The position numbers and the translations under genes are program-made. From the NCBI GenBank assembly GCA_014904845.1, contig MU119433.1, positions 26,238 through 90,237 on the forward strand: a DNA stretch of 64,000 bases. The letters are read 5' to 3'. The DNA is from Acephala macrosclerotiorum (taxonomy: Eukaryota > Ascomycota > Leotiomycetes > Helotiales > Mollisiaceae). The first letter of the stretch is position 1, and each line of letters opens with the position of its first letter. The notes under the pieces are model-generated. The model was not told where the DNA came from, made no database searches, and saw nothing but the letters and a program-made list of their open reading frames with translations. This document shows, in pieces, positions 52,501 through 63,739 of the stretch.

Positions 52501-55500
52501 GCACGAACGAGTACATTCTTGAGAAACGCCCCGAAAGTCCGAAACGAGTACCGAAAGTGTCAATCCGCAGTCGAGCCTTGCTGTTCGAGCTCGAAGATGG
52601 TGCTTTTGAATGGAAACTTGGGATAATTTACCGAACAGGACTAGTTGAACAAGCACAACGTATAGCACGCGATGCAGCATTCAAAGTTAAGTCAAAGAAA
52701 ATTGCAGAAGAGGAAGCTCGAAAGGAATCTACTCGGTATCGCAACAGATCAGCGCACCCTCGGGCTCGTAGCAAGAACAACGACCACAGTCGTCGACGTA
52801 GCAGCAGTGAGGATGGGGCTTCAGAACACCATTCGAGATCTCGCCGTGGTCGAGCTATGCGGTATGATCCCGAGGGGACTTGTGGGATGACCGGCTCGGC
52901 CAAGATTTCAATCAGGGAAGCTCAGGAAAGACTGGACATTCACAATTCTCAGAGTTGGAAAACCCGTATAGACCGCGTGTTAAACATGTCAAAGAATGGC
53001 ATGAAAGATCTTAGAGGGGTCTTTTGGGGTCCTGACGAGCTGCCGGATGATATGGAGGACACCGAGAACATTCTGGAGGTTCCTCAACGACCAGCTCTCA
53101 TGGGAACACTCATCAGCGATCTACATATTACCATCGATAAACCTTCATTTCCAATGAGCCAGCTTCCGGAGTTCCTGCACCGGGTCGGGAAAGGCATGCC
53201 TTACGATATGCAATATTCGCTCTTGCTTCCTATGCATGTCCAGATAGATATGGGCGAGGCTCGTATGACACTGCGAGACTACCCGCTACCTCTCCTTCAC
53301 GTTCCTGCAATTAAGCCGGGCCAATCTCCACGTCTTCCAGCGTGGTCGCTCAAGACGGACTTCGTTGTGGCCGAAGAGTTTCAAGGCCATGAATCGACTC
53401 GACATGTTAAGGTTGACATTGTCCCGCCTAGGAACGCACAGCCGGGGACATCGAACAAAGGAGGGTTTGCTATTGATGTGCGAAGAACTGTTTCGCCCGT
53501 CAAGTCATATTCAGATACCAACGTCGATATCAACACCGGCTTCCCTACACGCATTACCTGGGGTGCGTCATACCAGCCTGCAATCCAGGATATGATGATG
53601 GTTATCGAGACCTTTACCAAGAATCAGGTTGACCCGTCAGATCGTACTGGCTTCTGGGATAAGATCCGTTTGAGCTTCCATTCTCGTGTGAGCGTTATGT
53701 GGCAAGGTGACGGGGATGTTCACCTTATGCTTAAGGGAACGAGAGACCCATATCTGGTTACGGGTGATGGGGCTGGTTTTTTGATGTGCTGGCGAAATGA
53801 TGTCCGATGGAACATTTGCCGTGAACAAGATCCCAAGAAGTTTATGACAGTGGACAGCGGCGAGTTCATTCTGGCAGTTCCGGATTTCAGTCACCAAGCC
53901 CGGATCGTCGCCAAACATGACCGCGACAGCGACAGCGTGACGAGCACTGACAGCTATAAACGTGGCGCTGCGTTCAAGAAAGTCGTAATGAAACTTTCAG
54001 GCAACGTCCAATGGCTCGCGGGTCTGATGTTCGAGAGGAATTTAGATCAAGCTGGCCGACGGTCGTTTGATTTCGAGCCTCACTACAAAGTCATCCTAAA
54101 GGAGCCTCAGTACGCAGTGGCGCCGCCTGGTCTGGAATATGATGCTTTTAGAGGATTCCGCAGCCATCACATTCATATGTCGATAGCTGTCAAGGCTCCG
54201 GTCGACCGCGAATGGTCTGTTTCGAACACGGAGTCTTCACAGAGTTACAACACCGTGCATCTCACTCCTCGATTCTTCCACCATTTCTTTGCCTGGTGGT
54301 CGATGTTTGGAGGCACCATGTCACTTCCTATCCGACAGGGGAAGCTTTGGCCTGGTATTGAGAAGTCTAGCAAGAAATTTGGTCGCCACCTAGCCACCAT
54401 CAAATACAACCTCTTGTTAGCACCTCTCTTCCTCAGCCACATCTACAAACACAAAGACGCAGAAGACTATGCAGAGGATGTAGTCTCTGCTACCGGAATC
54501 AAGATGCGACTCGATAGCTTTATGCTCGATGTCCACCAGCGTCGTGAATTTTTCCCTACCCAAGATAAAGGGCGGAAAACGCAGGGCAAGACCAGCGGTA
54601 TGAAGATGCATCGAGCCCAGCTTGATCTTGTGTCAGCGGATATTCGAGCAGTGTCGGCTAGTATTGCAGGCACTACACCCGAAGATCTTCAGAAGGCATC
54701 GGCCACATCGAACCTAGTGACACAAGATACCGTAGGCAGCACCGATCTGTCACATTTCGAAATCCCGGATAACGACTTCAGCTGGATTGACATGGACGAC
54801 TTTGTTGAATTGGACTGGATACTACCATCAGAAGCGAACCCTGAAACGAAAATTCTACCATTAGCTTACGCTCCACGATTCACATACTTCCGCCAGACTG
54901 ACCATGGCGACTCCATATCTGGCGATCCTGACAGAACCAGCGCTTTTGGATCGGAAAATACGCACTTTTGTATCATGAGCAAGGACGACGACCCTCGACG
55001 CGTGCAATGCCAATTGATACAAAAGCGTCTTGCGCAGATCGATGAACAATTGGCGGCGCACTCGAAGGCTGTTGGAGAGGCAGAACTTAGGCATCTTCAA
55101 GAAGAGGTTAACAACACCTCTAAAGGAGAGCTCGACCAATTGAGCAAGCACGGCAACGTCCTACTTGACAAGAGACTATTCCTAGAGTCAATGCTGCGCC
55201 GTATGAACATGCGCATCCATACCGATACTAAGCGAGCAGTTCCAGATGGAGATGCCGATGTCGATAGCGATGGCGAAACTCCTTCTCCCAAGGATTATGA
55301 TTCCACCACCGAGGGCATAGACACCAATCCAAGCGCCGAGTTTATCAGTGATTTTAATAACCGCTTTGTCATTCATAACATGCAGCTCAAATGGAACAAC
55401 CTGCTGAGGAACATCATTCTTCGATATATCCATCAGGTCAGCCAAAGGCGAGGATTTGTCTATTATCTATCGCGAAGAGCTGTTAAATTCATACTCGACA

Positions 55501-58337
55501 TCGTAGAGGAGCAGAGTAAGCAAAAGACAGCAAAGCCATCCTCAGAGCCTTCGATCAAAGAGGCACCGCCGAACTCAGAGTCAAGCCACAGTTCTGCATA
55601 TCAAGATGTGCAGGATCGGATTGCTGAAATACTTGCAGACGGAAAGAAGTTTGTGAGCGCGGACGATCCTACTGCTCGTCGTCAAGAGGCAAGCCAACGA
55701 GTATCAACGGAAAATCTGGACTCGAACATTGGCCATGATTTCTTGCCACAGAACAGCTACCACTTACGACTCATTGCACCACAAATTCAGCTCCAGAGTG
55801 ACAAGAATCCCAAAGCAGTTGTACTTGTCACTGCGAAAGGAATGGAAGGCAAAGTCATCGAAGTCATGGACAAAGATCGTATCTACGACGAAGTCAGTGG
55901 TCTTGTGCAACGACGCTTCTCTGTTGAGATGGATAGCACACAATTCTTCGTTACTCACCAAAAGTGGTTTTCCTCGCAGCTATTGTCAATGTATTCTGGA
56001 AACCACTATGGAGTTCCCGCTGGTTCTGCTTGGCCGCCTTGGGTGCCGATGGAAGTCATGTTCGACTTTCAAGTTGATCCGTTCGGTTTCAAGCGCGTTG
56101 TCCAGAAGACCTCGGCGTCTCTGCGATACGATAAATACAACACTCTCCGCCTGAAGTACAACGATGAGGTCAACAGCTCTGAATCTAGTCATCCGACGAG
56201 TCCTAACCACGAGGAAAATCGTATGGATCATCTCTGGGTTGAATTTCCCCAAGTCCGAGCCATCTGCAACTCAGCTCAATACTATGCCATGTACATCATC
56301 GTGCTGGATCTTCTGATGTACAGCGAGCCTCTCGAGAAGACAAGAACTGAGCGTCTTGAAAAGATCATGCTTGCTTCCGATTTCAGTGATCTGCGTGGAG
56401 CCCCCGAGATGGTGACGAGACTTCAGGAGCGAATCAGACAGTTGGATGAGATCAAAACTCAATTTCAGATCAACTCGAAATATCTCGATAAGCGAGGTTG
56501 GGAGGACAGGCTTGCACTCGACAAGGATCTCACAAGTTGCGAAGACGAACTTTTTTTTATGATGAAGGCTATCACTTCCTCGCAGCGCAAGTATGATGGA
56601 TCGCAGTCTGCCGGCCTGCTGAGGTGGAACATCTCTTCCGACCAGATAGTTTGGCATTTGATCCGCGACAACAACGAGCCACTCATGGAATTCCAGCTCC
56701 GACATGCAGAGTATGACCGGACTGATAATTCTGACGGCTCTCACAACAATCTTATGCAGATTGGCAAGATTGTGGGTCTGAATCTACTTCCAGATGCTAT
56801 CTACCCGGAAATGTTCGCGCCATACACCGATGCGGATCGCGGTAACTTCAACGAAGGAGGCAATCAAAAGATGCTGAGGGTTTACTGGTATATGCTAGAG
56901 GCTATCGCTGGTATTCCTGTGATGGACCATTTCGAAGTCAACCTCTTCCCAATGAAGATTCAGCTTGAGCGTGAAGTTGGGAAACGACTGTTCGACTACA
57001 TGTTCCCGGGTTCAAACGACAAGCAGAATAAGTCGCCCTTCATGGTCAAAACGATGACCCCTATGGACGATGATGAGGACGAAGACGAGGACGGTATTGA
57101 CGTAGATATTTCTAACAACGCTAATAGCCCATCCGCCAGGCATGATTCTGCGTCTAGCGCAAGGGCAGGATCCTTGGAACTCCGACTACGGCCGACCTTG
57201 ACTTCAGAAGCCCGCCCAAGCACCGCGATCTCAGGCAAAACCAAAGCTTCGAGCATGCATTCTGGTGACGGCCATCATTTCCGACTCTTCCCATCAAGTG
57301 GCAAGCAATCAGCAAGCTCGCGAGGTTCACAGAAGGCTTTGGGGAAGAAGACATCTGTTGAGAGCTTGCAATCCAGTATTGGGTTAAAGCCAACGCTCGG
57401 TCGATCTTCCACCAACATGTCTAACCAGGATATTCAGTCGATGAATGGAGATGCCAAGCCTAAGGCACGTTTCAATTTACATCGAAACAAGTCGAAGGAG
57501 AAACCTTCAGACGATCTTACTCAGATGATGTCTCGAGCTTCCAACTACATGACACTCGCGTATGTCAAGATACCGAGTGTTGTTCTCTGTCTCAGCTATA
57601 AAGGAAAGGGGGAGCGAAACATCGAGGATGTGCATGACTTCGTTTTCAGACTACCAGAAATCGAGTACCGTAACAAGACGTGGTCGAATCTCGACCTGGC
57701 ACTCGCTCTCAAGAAGGATGTCATTCGCGCTCTCATCTCTCACACTGGCGCAATCATCGGGAACAAGTTCAGTAAACATCGACCGAATACTGCTCAACAA
57801 CATCGTTTACGAGAGCTGGCGACAAGTAGCATGCTTCTAGCGCCTTCGAGTCAGGACAACTCTCACGACAACAGTGATGCGAGCGTCAAAGGCATCAGTC
57901 CAACGACATTTTCAAAATCAGAGCGGTCTACAAGTCCTCGTCGTTCTTTCGCGTCGAGTAGGGACGGATTGACTCGCACACCGAGCGATTCTAGCAGCAT
58001 CGTCTCGTTTCAAAGTCCTGGTCGCGTAAGTAGTGTGCCTGCTTCTTTGGCCATGACGCCTTCGTCACAGCAGAGTAATCGTCCAGTCAGCAGCCACAAT
58101 CGTCCTGGGACGAGTTACAGCCGCCCAGACAGCAGCTATGAACGCGAATCCTCTGCATTGAAGAGTATCAGGAACGGAAATGAAGGAGGCGTCCTTGCAA
58201 ACACGCTGGGCCGTCTGAAGCAGTTGAAAGAAAGGCAGAACACCTCTGCCCCCTCGTCCACGGATGTCAATACTGAAGAGGAAAGTGGCGAGAAGAGGAG
58301 AAAGAGTTTGAAGAAGATTCTAGGGGGACTGAATTGA
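49506..58337 (+). CDS. FMP27: FMP27/BLTP2 (Hobbit/SABRE) bridge-like lipid transfer protein
   Basis: One exon, 2943 residues from ATG 49506, the first Met and a good family start (MALLNPTFIFGVIVLAYLSS). An N-terminal hydrophobic anchor (about residues 8-30) is followed by RIGYFSLRRLAYTP and IRGLGLNLHRPTFAQPTW, hallmarks of the repeating beta-groove family. These proteins form a long hydrophobic channel at ER-plasma membrane contacts and move phospholipids. Later landmarks are WDKIRLSFHSRVSVMWQGDGDVHLMLKGTRDPY (about 1380), FVIHNMQLKWNNLLRNIILRYI (about 1960) and an Apt1/FMP27 C-terminal domain (FNLHRNKSKEKPSDDL..MTLAYVKIPSVVLCLSYKGKG). The tail is Ser-rich and disordered. An 8.8 kb uninterrupted frame is strong support. 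Confidence 0.96.
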   Translation: MALLNPTFIFGVIVLAYLSSFILFAVLRIITGISIQRIGYFSLRRLAYTPKDGVKIEIRGLGLNLHRPTFAQPTWLSIVLTELAITVDLKAVNGEKAGDADLEDGQEDDGEPVEVKQLQKPSSRRASFSPPRSKSWERLTSLKERIKRLHRNINWIRMVDVVASNSSLTLVDVGQVQIGSFTMAVDTRRKMVDRGRLFSHVKTPKKEQRPAEWMITARSVLFTPDGCDSLEILDHATLNIHGLLYKELDGLRDAAISLKLGRVHIPYDDMVMCINRYESCQKQYSWERRASAQEISVKDLIEELDRPGSRQEKLAQAVSDSKEFVSSILRGIKEVQFAVSFVGFTKKISSVQPHGSPIYFNASMKEVGIDLHRLDPKSPAHRMYFSSKDIAHQALVAALSIAIGVDDGQGKSDRLIYIPMATTTIRTTLPSKTVEVVQDNSAAERNANILFANVVITSPSVDLDPKHLPLVLAAMQPKPKARKDQQQHILISRLLPKSNVKISMHEPVIRVALPPVEQDAAEDDFDLIISSISSISLDIESSHSAVGELHYSLASTLRLQSHELYYQTTSGAHYDLLQTESLELKAQLSANPEVYVVATGNLQTFSIHMIRPEISDGVRQIVRQLRLNVEPTKKARVRTSRDPNFIRAIPDWLLHFQLQGSDFSAEVAGVDEDISDDTRGVALQLSSWTAEYRAQKAEAVERKSSRRRTASRSLTPDPDLFLKMPQSPRKKHAQHPTDGRRLAIHVRGLDAFVVESTEKWESEPFIAMPRFEVALSTSSDNQGPVFHVNSHVKSLLVQYSLYRHYAAGVATTVLRKAFVRTRADEEEAEKARAAATVFGESDYLSPVKSPEDFYTRDGSGYPFTTPELVTVDFRSTLVQVKAQMPSDPKMMLQIYGLEAGRHRWSPPFFHAKLARLYAEAPKMRHVWARIVSVKGLRTDLRQHRRKSSTGEMHEEKIIDLNSEAIRLAVPHQLVIHKIFDNFINTLKSVQQLHHRFVTGTNEYILEKRPESPKRVPKVSIRSRALLFELEDGAFEWKLGIIYRTGLVEQAQRIARDAAFKVKSKKIAEEEARKESTRYRNRSAHPRARSKNNDHSRRRSSSEDGASEHHSRSRRGRAMRYDPEGTCGMTGSAKISIREAQERLDIHNSQSWKTRIDRVLNMSKNGMKDLRGVFWGPDELPDDMEDTENILEVPQRPALMGTLISDLHITIDKPSFPMSQLPEFLHRVGKGMPYDMQYSLLLPMHVQIDMGEARMTLRDYPLPLLHVPAIKPGQSPRLPAWSLKTDFVVAEEFQGHESTRHVKVDIVPPRNAQPGTSNKGGFAIDVRRTVSPVKSYSDTNVDINTGFPTRITWGASYQPAIQDMMMVIETFTKNQVDPSDRTGFWDKIRLSFHSRVSVMWQGDGDVHLMLKGTRDPYLVTGDGAGFLMCWRNDVRWNICREQDPKKFMTVDSGEFILAVPDFSHQARIVAKHDRDSDSVTSTDSYKRGAAFKKVVMKLSGNVQWLAGLMFERNLDQAGRRSFDFEPHYKVILKEPQYAVAPPGLEYDAFRGFRSHHIHMSIAVKAPVDREWSVSNTESSQSYNTVHLTPRFFHHFFAWWSMFGGTMSLPIRQGKLWPGIEKSSKKFGRHLATIKYNLLLAPLFLSHIYKHKDAEDYAEDVVSATGIKMRLDSFMLDVHQRREFFPTQDKGRKTQGKTSGMKMHRAQLDLVSADIRAVSASIAGTTPEDLQKASATSNLVTQDTVGSTDLSHFEIPDNDFSWIDMDDFVELDWILPSEANPETKILPLAYAPRFTYFRQTDHGDSISGDPDRTSAFGSENTHFCIMSKDDDPRRVQCQLIQKRLAQIDEQLAAHSKAVGEAELRHLQEEVNNTSKGELDQLSKHGNVLLDKRLFLESMLRRMNMRIHTDTKRAVPDGDADVDSDGETPSPKDYDSTTEGIDTNPSAEFISDFNNRFVIHNMQLKWNNLLRNIILRYIHQVSQRRGFVYYLSRRAVKFILDIVEEQSKQKTAKPSSEPSIKEAPPNSESSHSSAYQDVQDRIAEILADGKKFVSADDPTARRQEASQRVSTENLDSNIGHDFLPQNSYHLRLIAPQIQLQSDKNPKAVVLVTAKGMEGKVIEVMDKDRIYDEVSGLVQRRFSVEMDSTQFFVTHQKWFSSQLLSMYSGNHYGVPAGSAWPPWVPMEVMFDFQVDPFGFKRVVQKTSASLRYDKYNTLRLKYNDEVNSSESSHPTSPNHEENRMDHLWVEFPQVRAICNSAQYYAMYIIVLDLLMYSEPLEKTRTERLEKIMLASDFSDLRGAPEMVTRLQERIRQLDEIKTQFQINSKYLDKRGWEDRLALDKDLTSCEDELFFMMKAITSSQRKYDGSQSAGLLRWNISSDQIVWHLIRDNNEPLMEFQLRHAEYDRTDNSDGSHNNLMQIGKIVGLNLLPDAIYPEMFAPYTDADRGNFNEGGNQKMLRVYWYMLEAIAGIPVMDHFEVNLFPMKIQLEREVGKRLFDYMFPGSNDKQNKSPFMVKTMTPMDDDEDEDEDGIDVDISNNANSPSARHDSASSARAGSLELRLRPTLTSEARPSTAISGKTKASSMHSGDGHHFRLFPSSGKQSASSRGSQKALGKKTSVESLQSSIGLKPTLGRSSTNMSNQDIQSMNGDAKPKARFNLHRNKSKEKPSDDLTQMMSRASNYMTLAYVKIPSVVLCLSYKGKGERNIEDVHDFVFRLPEIEYRNKTWSNLDLALALKKDVIRALISHTGAIIGNKFSKHRPNTAQQHRLRELATSSMLLAPSSQDNSHDNSDASVKGISPTTFSKSERSTSPRRSFASSRDGLTRTPSDSSSIVSFQSPGRVSSVPASLAMTPSSQQSNRPVSSHNRPGTSYSRPDSSYERESSALKSIRNGNEGGVLANTLGRLKQLKERQNTSAPSSTDVNTEEESGEKRRKSLKKILGGLN

Positions 58338-59682
58338 ATTGAAACGATCGCTCATTAGATAGAGAGGGATATTGTTCTTTTGTATTATACATCACCGCAC
58401 ACAATAGTTCTTTAGGTAATGGGGAATGATGGGATGGGGTAAGGGATCTGGGAATGTAAGCATATGCATTGGGTGGCGCTTTTAGGGGCGATGATAGTTG
58501 TCGCTCCGGGGAGGGATTTGTTTGCGTTTTTATAGCGTTTATTTCTGGTATATATAGGAGTTCGATGTTCGTTCAGACCTTGTGCCAGCTGGTGATGCCA
58601 TAGATTGCCGCGACTGGCTTGAACATGCGTGAAAATGATTCGGTCTTCTAAAGTAACGTCGCTGCCAAGCTTCGCTGAAGTGATATGCATGAACCATCAT
58701 CTCTCTGCCTCATAAACTCTCCTTATCCTTCACAAAAATCGGACGTACTACGGCTCGCTACCGCTTCGGCGAGGCCTAGATCTGTCTTTTCCGACGCGAC
58801 GGGTACGAAGCGTTGCGTAGTGAAACCGGATTTGTAAGGGCGGAGTTTATGGTAGCTGGTTTGATGAGGTTCCTCGCAGCTTGTGCCCAGAGTATTGAAC
58901 GCCCTTGATGTTAGGAATTGTTATACCATTCGAAAGACTATATATTCGGGCATCTTGAACCTGTACATCAAGAAGTTAAATGATAGTTGTGGAAAATGGT
59001 AAAATTTCAAAGGTGCGATCTTGCGGGGCTGAGAGACGCACTTTTTCGAACGATGCATAGCCTCACGCACCAGCTTTGAGCTTCAAAAACCAGTGCCCGA
59101 ATTATTCAATGTCACAAAATTGCAGAAATAGTTCTATCACTTAAAAGACTACAGGATGAAGTATCGTATATCTTAATCCCAGATATTTAACTCGTGTTTG
59201 TGAATCATGGCGAAGTTTTGAATATGTGAAGCCTGGAGAGGTCTGGCGAGGCTGAGAATTCTAAAAGTGGGGCTCGGCCACGTTTTCCGAGATTCGATTA
59301 GCGGGACATACTAGTAATCGCTAATACGAACCTCCTTCCATCCCACTCTTCACGCCCCTGAACACTCTCTTTCCATCTACACGCAAGCAAACTTCCGCTA
59401 CCAGCAAGTTAGTAACGACATTAGCTGCGCATTCGCAAGGGGTGTTTCCATCGCCAAGAATGATACCAAGAACAATTTTTATCTTCGACCTGCCCTTTTC
59501 ATCATCTACCCCTCACAAATACCATCTCCCAAGGCGTCGTTAACATGAAGTGCGGTGTCGAGATTTTGTTTTACCAGTGGTGAAGTCATTGCCAATGTTT
59601 AATTGTCTTAGTATTCAAGATGTTTAAGAACGCGACGATTGTGCTGCTGAAATTGAGTAGTTCTCAATCCATACTCTCTAGC
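58338..59682. other. Intergenic region
   Basis: 1.3 kb without a recognisable gene, RNA or repeat. The last part is the former promoter of the peptidase. Confidence 0.4.
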
Positions 59683-61230
59683 ATGGTGTCTTTTGTTTTT
59701 GCAGCCTTCTCGCTGCTTTCTTCTTTTATTGTCTTGGGCACGAGTATCCATGGGTATCAATGGAGTCAAAATGCTACAACTACTGCTTTTCCGTTTCCGA
59801 CAGATCTCTGCGCAATCGGTGCTTGGCCAACTGAGCAGCCTGGCGTGCCATACACGGCACAGCTTCCAGATGCTGAGTTTACAGCTATACTTGGAGAGGT
59901 TGATCCCCTGAGGATACAAACTATCATCGAGAAACTTGTTTCTTTTGGTACGAGACATACTTTGAGTACGCAGGCGGATCCGGTGAAGGGTATTGGAACA
60001 GCGAGAGATTGGTTGTTGGAGCAGTACAAGGGGTTTGCGGACGAAAGTGATGGGTGGATGATGGTTGAGTTGCAGAGTTATATCCAGCCGGTTGCGAGCA
60101 GAATCAATTTCCCGACGAATATCAGTAACATTGTTGCGATTTTGAGAGGGAGCAGTGATCCCGACAGAATCGTGGTTGTTAGGCGAACTTATATTCGGAA
60201 TTGCTTGGAAAAAGAGTTGAGCTGATGATTCCAGGGCTATTATGACTCGAGGAACACGGATGTCATGAATTGCGAGGACGATGCTCCTGGCGCAGATGAC
60301 GAGTGAGTCACCCCCCATAACTGTTTTGGAATTTCATTGACGTCCCTAAAGTGCGTCTGGAGTCGCCATCTCAATGGAACTCGCCCGAATCATGGCCAAG
60401 CACCATCCCGCCGCTACTATGATCTTCGCCGCCGTAGCAGGCGAAGAACAGGGTCTCTATGGCAGCACCTACTTAGCACAAACTCTTGCTAACCGTTCTG
60501 CGGATGTCGAAGGAATGTGGACCAACGATATAGTTGGATCTCCAATTGGTGATGACGGCAAGAACCAATCAAACATCATTCGTGTCTTCGCTCAAGGCGT
60601 TCCTACAACTGAAATTGCAACACGAGCTTCGCAACGCCTGAGTATAGGTGGAGAGAACGACTCTCCAGCTAGGCAACTAGGGCGCTTCACCAGAGATGTC
60701 GCCAGCAATAATGTCATCAGAATGAGCGTTGAACTCGTGTACAGGGCAGATAGATACTAAGAGGTGACCATATGCCCTTTCTCGCGGCTAGATACGCAGC
60801 TGCACGATTCACCGAACCTAGAGAAGACTTCGTCCATCAACACCAAGACGTCTGAACCGAGAACGGATCACAATACGGCGATCTCCCCGAGTTCTGCGAT
60901 TATCACTACATCTCTCGCGTAGGGAAGGTCACTGGAGCAGCAGCGTGGAGTCTTGCCATGGCGCCGGATGTGCCCAAGAACGTTACGGTTGACACCGCAG
61001 GCTTGACGAATGATAGCTCGTTGAAGTGGGTGAAAGTTCCTGGGGCGGCGGGCTATGAGATTGTGTTGAGACCGACGAGTGAGAGGTTTTGGACGCATGT
61101 GCTTGAGGTTGGGGATGTGAGTGCTGTGACGGTGGGGGTTAGTAAGGATAATGTGGAATTTGGTGTAAGGAGTGTTGGGGCGAATGGGTATAGGAGTCTG
61201 GCCGTTTCCCGTTTCCTGGTTGAGGAATGA
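59683..61230 (+). pseudogene. Secreted M28-family zinc exopeptidase pseudogene
   Basis: Starts with a signal peptide (MVSFVFAAFSLLSSFIVLGTS). An ATG 21 codons upstream would bury it. Body: LVSFGTRHTLST, GIGTARDWLLEQ and NISNIVAILRG. The first Zn ligand reads GYYDSR instead of GHYDSR (Tyr codon 60238). Then come APGADDDASG (across the 60304 intron) and AGEEQGLYGS with bridging Asp and catalytic Glu. The intron before GYYDSR has a GCGAAC donor and cannot be joined in frame. Near 60757 DRY runs into TAA where DHMPF follows one base out of frame. HQHQDV is followed by TGA (60855) where Arg fits. The C-terminal fibronectin-like part (PKNVTV..SSLKWVKVPGAAGYEI) is open. It is inactive. Confidence 0.85.
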
Positions 61231-61495
61231 ATGGGCATCTGCTTGTGTAGATTGGTTCCAATAGAAATAAAACGACAGTTTGAACTTTCCTATGATCACC
61301 CAAAATATGAACAGTCGAGGGTCTCTTTTCAAGAAGACGATGCCATGATCCATTATCTCTATCCTATAGTCCAAAACTCCTCTAACACACCAGGGTATTA
61401 TCGTATCATCTTTACAACACGAAAGAAACCAGTCGCTGATACCATCAGTGCCGTCTAGTCCCATCAAGCAGAACACGCCTCCCTATTCTCAAACT
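61231..61495. other. Spacer between convergent genes
   Basis: 3' ends of the peptidase remnant and the IRS4-like gene; nothing else seen. Confidence 0.4.
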
Positions 61496-63247
61496 TTATT
61501 TCGCTTTCTTAACTTTGATACCGGCTAAAGTCCCCACACTCTTCCAAACATGATCACTAACCCTGATCGGCAACTTCCTTCCTTTCAATCTCTGATCAAT
61601 CAGCCATAGCCCCACCACAAACTCTTCTTTCTCCAACATCCCATTCTCACTCCTGTCAACCAGAGCATACACTTCTTCTAGCACATCAGCTGACAATCTG
61701 GACCGCGAGAAGATATCCCTGACCACGAGATTGCAAACACAGTACTCCGACCCTGGACTTTTGTTGGAATAAAGTCCTTTATTCGAGGCCCAAACAGCTT
61801 CGTAGCGTTTCCGTTCTCGCTCTGTGATCGAGTCTCGCCAACGCTTGCGGTCTCCTTCGTGATGCTTATTGGGATGTTTCTTGACTAGGTTCTTCTTCCC
61901 GCGTCGCTTCTCTCCTTCATCGAGGGAGTCTTTGCTCTTAGGCTTCCGCATTGTCATGCGGAGACCTACTGGCTTAGCGGGACTTGGGGTTCGAGACTTC
62001 TCTGTATGGAAGAGGTGGTGTTGACGGGCGTTTCGGCGTGGTGGAGGAGGCGGAGGGTATAGGGTGGATTGGAGGGAGGATTTCGAGGGAGAAACGGCAC
62101 GAGAGGAGGCGAGTGAGGAGGCTACTATAGCGTTCGCCATGGAATCGATCGTTGCCTGCGTATCTACAGAGTGAGTTGAAGTAGATGTGAGGCGGCGTTG
62201 CTGGGCGAGTTCTGCGCGGAACGAAGGTTTGTACTCGTAGTTGTCCTCTGATGCGGAAACAAAGGAGTCGTCAGAAGAAGCGTCTTCTTCTTTCTCAACT
62301 TCTGGTGAAGGAAGCTTTGGTTTTCTTTTCGCAGGAATTAATATAGGTTTCGAGGCAAGTATTGATGGATTTGGAGCGGGAGGTGGAGGTCTTTTAGCCT
62401 CGGATTCTTCGGAAAGCCTTTGAATCTGTGCCAACGACAGTTTGGGAGGTGTATCCGAGGATGTTTCGGGTCCTGCAGATAGAGGAGATGGTGACTGAGG
62501 TCTGCTGGCTTTGGGAGATGCTGCATTTTGCGAAGCTGGTAGCCTGTTGACGGATGCAGATGTGGCGGACCTTTTCACAGGCGGACGCTTCACTGTCTTT
62601 GGTGACCCAGCGTTCTGCTCAAACATTCCAATCAAGGATGTTGTATGAGGTATAGGCGTGATATCCAATGCTGGATCCGAGCTTCTAGAAGAAGCTGTAC
62701 TTCGGACTGAAGGTGACCTTGCCATGAAGCCCGCCGGCCTCCTCAAATCCGCATGCGAGACTTGTGATTGCCCAGTCGGATTGGGACTGACAGATGCAGA
62801 CCTCGAAGCTGCTAATGTAGCCGCAATGAATGAGGCAGACCTATTCTGGTCCGGAGTTCCGCCAGGAGGTTGTAGATACCCTCCTCCTCCCCCTCCCCCA
62901 AACTGGCTCAGTCGCTGCTGAACAGACGGACGTTCCGGCCCTCCCGTATATGATCTCCCGCCAACACTCGACCCAGTATTCTGGTATGCCAATCTTTCAT
63001 CATTATCCGGCTCCTCCCATCCCGAGCTTAAACCCATCACATTCCTCGAGGCTGCCCTTCCAGCCCCAGCTTTCGCAGCTGCCAACGCTCCATTCGAGCC
63101 AGCATAATCGTTGATCTTCGGTTTCGGTTTAGCAGGCGGCTTGCCAAATGCCAGGGAAGCCCCTCTCAGCGCTGCATTCTGAGTGTTGTTGATGTTGGAC
63201 GGTGCAACGTTGCCAAGCCGGAGGTCTTTTGGTCTATCGTTGCTCAT
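61496..63247 (-). CDS. IRS4: EH-domain protein, IRS4/TAX4-like
   Basis: One exon, 583 residues. The long disordered N-terminus is rich in Ser, Pro, Lys and Ala with short basic patches, poly-Gly near residue 115 and poly-Pro. The C-terminal EH domain (about residues 470-575) holds [74 protein letters not shown] and the end [12 protein letters not shown]. The yeast Irs4/Tax4 pair binds and activates the Inp51 PI(4,5)P2 phosphatase and affects autophagy and rDNA silencing. A single C-terminal EH domain after a disordered region fits that family better than Eps15 or Pan1. Confidence 0.88.
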   Translation of the reverse strand: MSNDRPKDLRLGNVAPSNINNTQNAALRGASLAFGKPPAKPKPKINDYAGSNGALAAAKAGAGRAASRNVMGLSSGWEEPDNDERLAYQNTGSSVGGRSYTGGPERPSVQQRLSQFGGGGGGGYLQPPGGTPDQNRSASFIAATLAASRSASVSPNPTGQSQVSHADLRRPAGFMARSPSVRSTASSRSSDPALDITPIPHTTSLIGMFEQNAGSPKTVKRPPVKRSATSASVNRLPASQNAASPKASRPQSPSPLSAGPETSSDTPPKLSLAQIQRLSEESEAKRPPPPAPNPSILASKPILIPAKRKPKLPSPEVEKEEDASSDDSFVSASEDNYEYKPSFRAELAQQRRLTSTSTHSVDTQATIDSMANAIVASSLASSRAVSPSKSSLQSTLYPPPPPPRRNARQHHLFHTEKSRTPSPAKPVGLRMTMRKPKSKDSLDEGEKRRGKKNLVKKHPNKHHEGDRKRWRDSITERERKRYEAVWASNKGLYSNKSPGSEYCVCNLVVRDIFSRSRLSADVLEEVYALVDRSENGMLEKEEFVVGLWLIDQRLKGRKLPIRVSDHVWKSVGTLAGIKVKKAK

Positions 63248-63739
63248 CTGGCCACGACGAGATCGCGAGTAAAGGGCGATCGGGATCGTGGCTGGATGGA
63301 GAAGAGAACATGCGTGTGGTGAGACTCATGAGGTCTCCGCAGTTTAATGAGGTCTGCGATATTTGATGGGTATGTGCTTCTTTGATGTTGGGGAAAGTAA
63401 GCTTCCCAAAATAGACTCAGCCTTGCGTCTGAGGTGGGTGCATCATAAGGGCATACCACCACGTGGAGAATTACAGCAAAGATCACTTTCTGGCCGAAGA
63501 TGATGTGATTCAGGCCGGACTTTGTATGCATGCAGGTAAGAACAACGCGTTTGAGCAAAGCCATGCAGAACGATCAAGAAAGTTCAACACTGTATCCGAT
63601 CACGTGCCTCGCTGCAGCCCTATTCCGCCCCTTGAACATCTCCTTCCTATCCCCTCAACGACGGACTCGGCAGGCAATTTTAGCGTCTTGGCATGTCTTG
63701 GCACCCCCATTCCACCCAAAAAAAGAGGATATATTATTA
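63248..63739. other. Promoter of IRS4-like gene and 3' flank of a transposon
   Basis: No gene. It includes the presumed end of the piggyBac-like element. One TTAA-like site (about 63342, in TTTAATG) is the only candidate I noticed and is not convincing. Confidence 0.35.
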
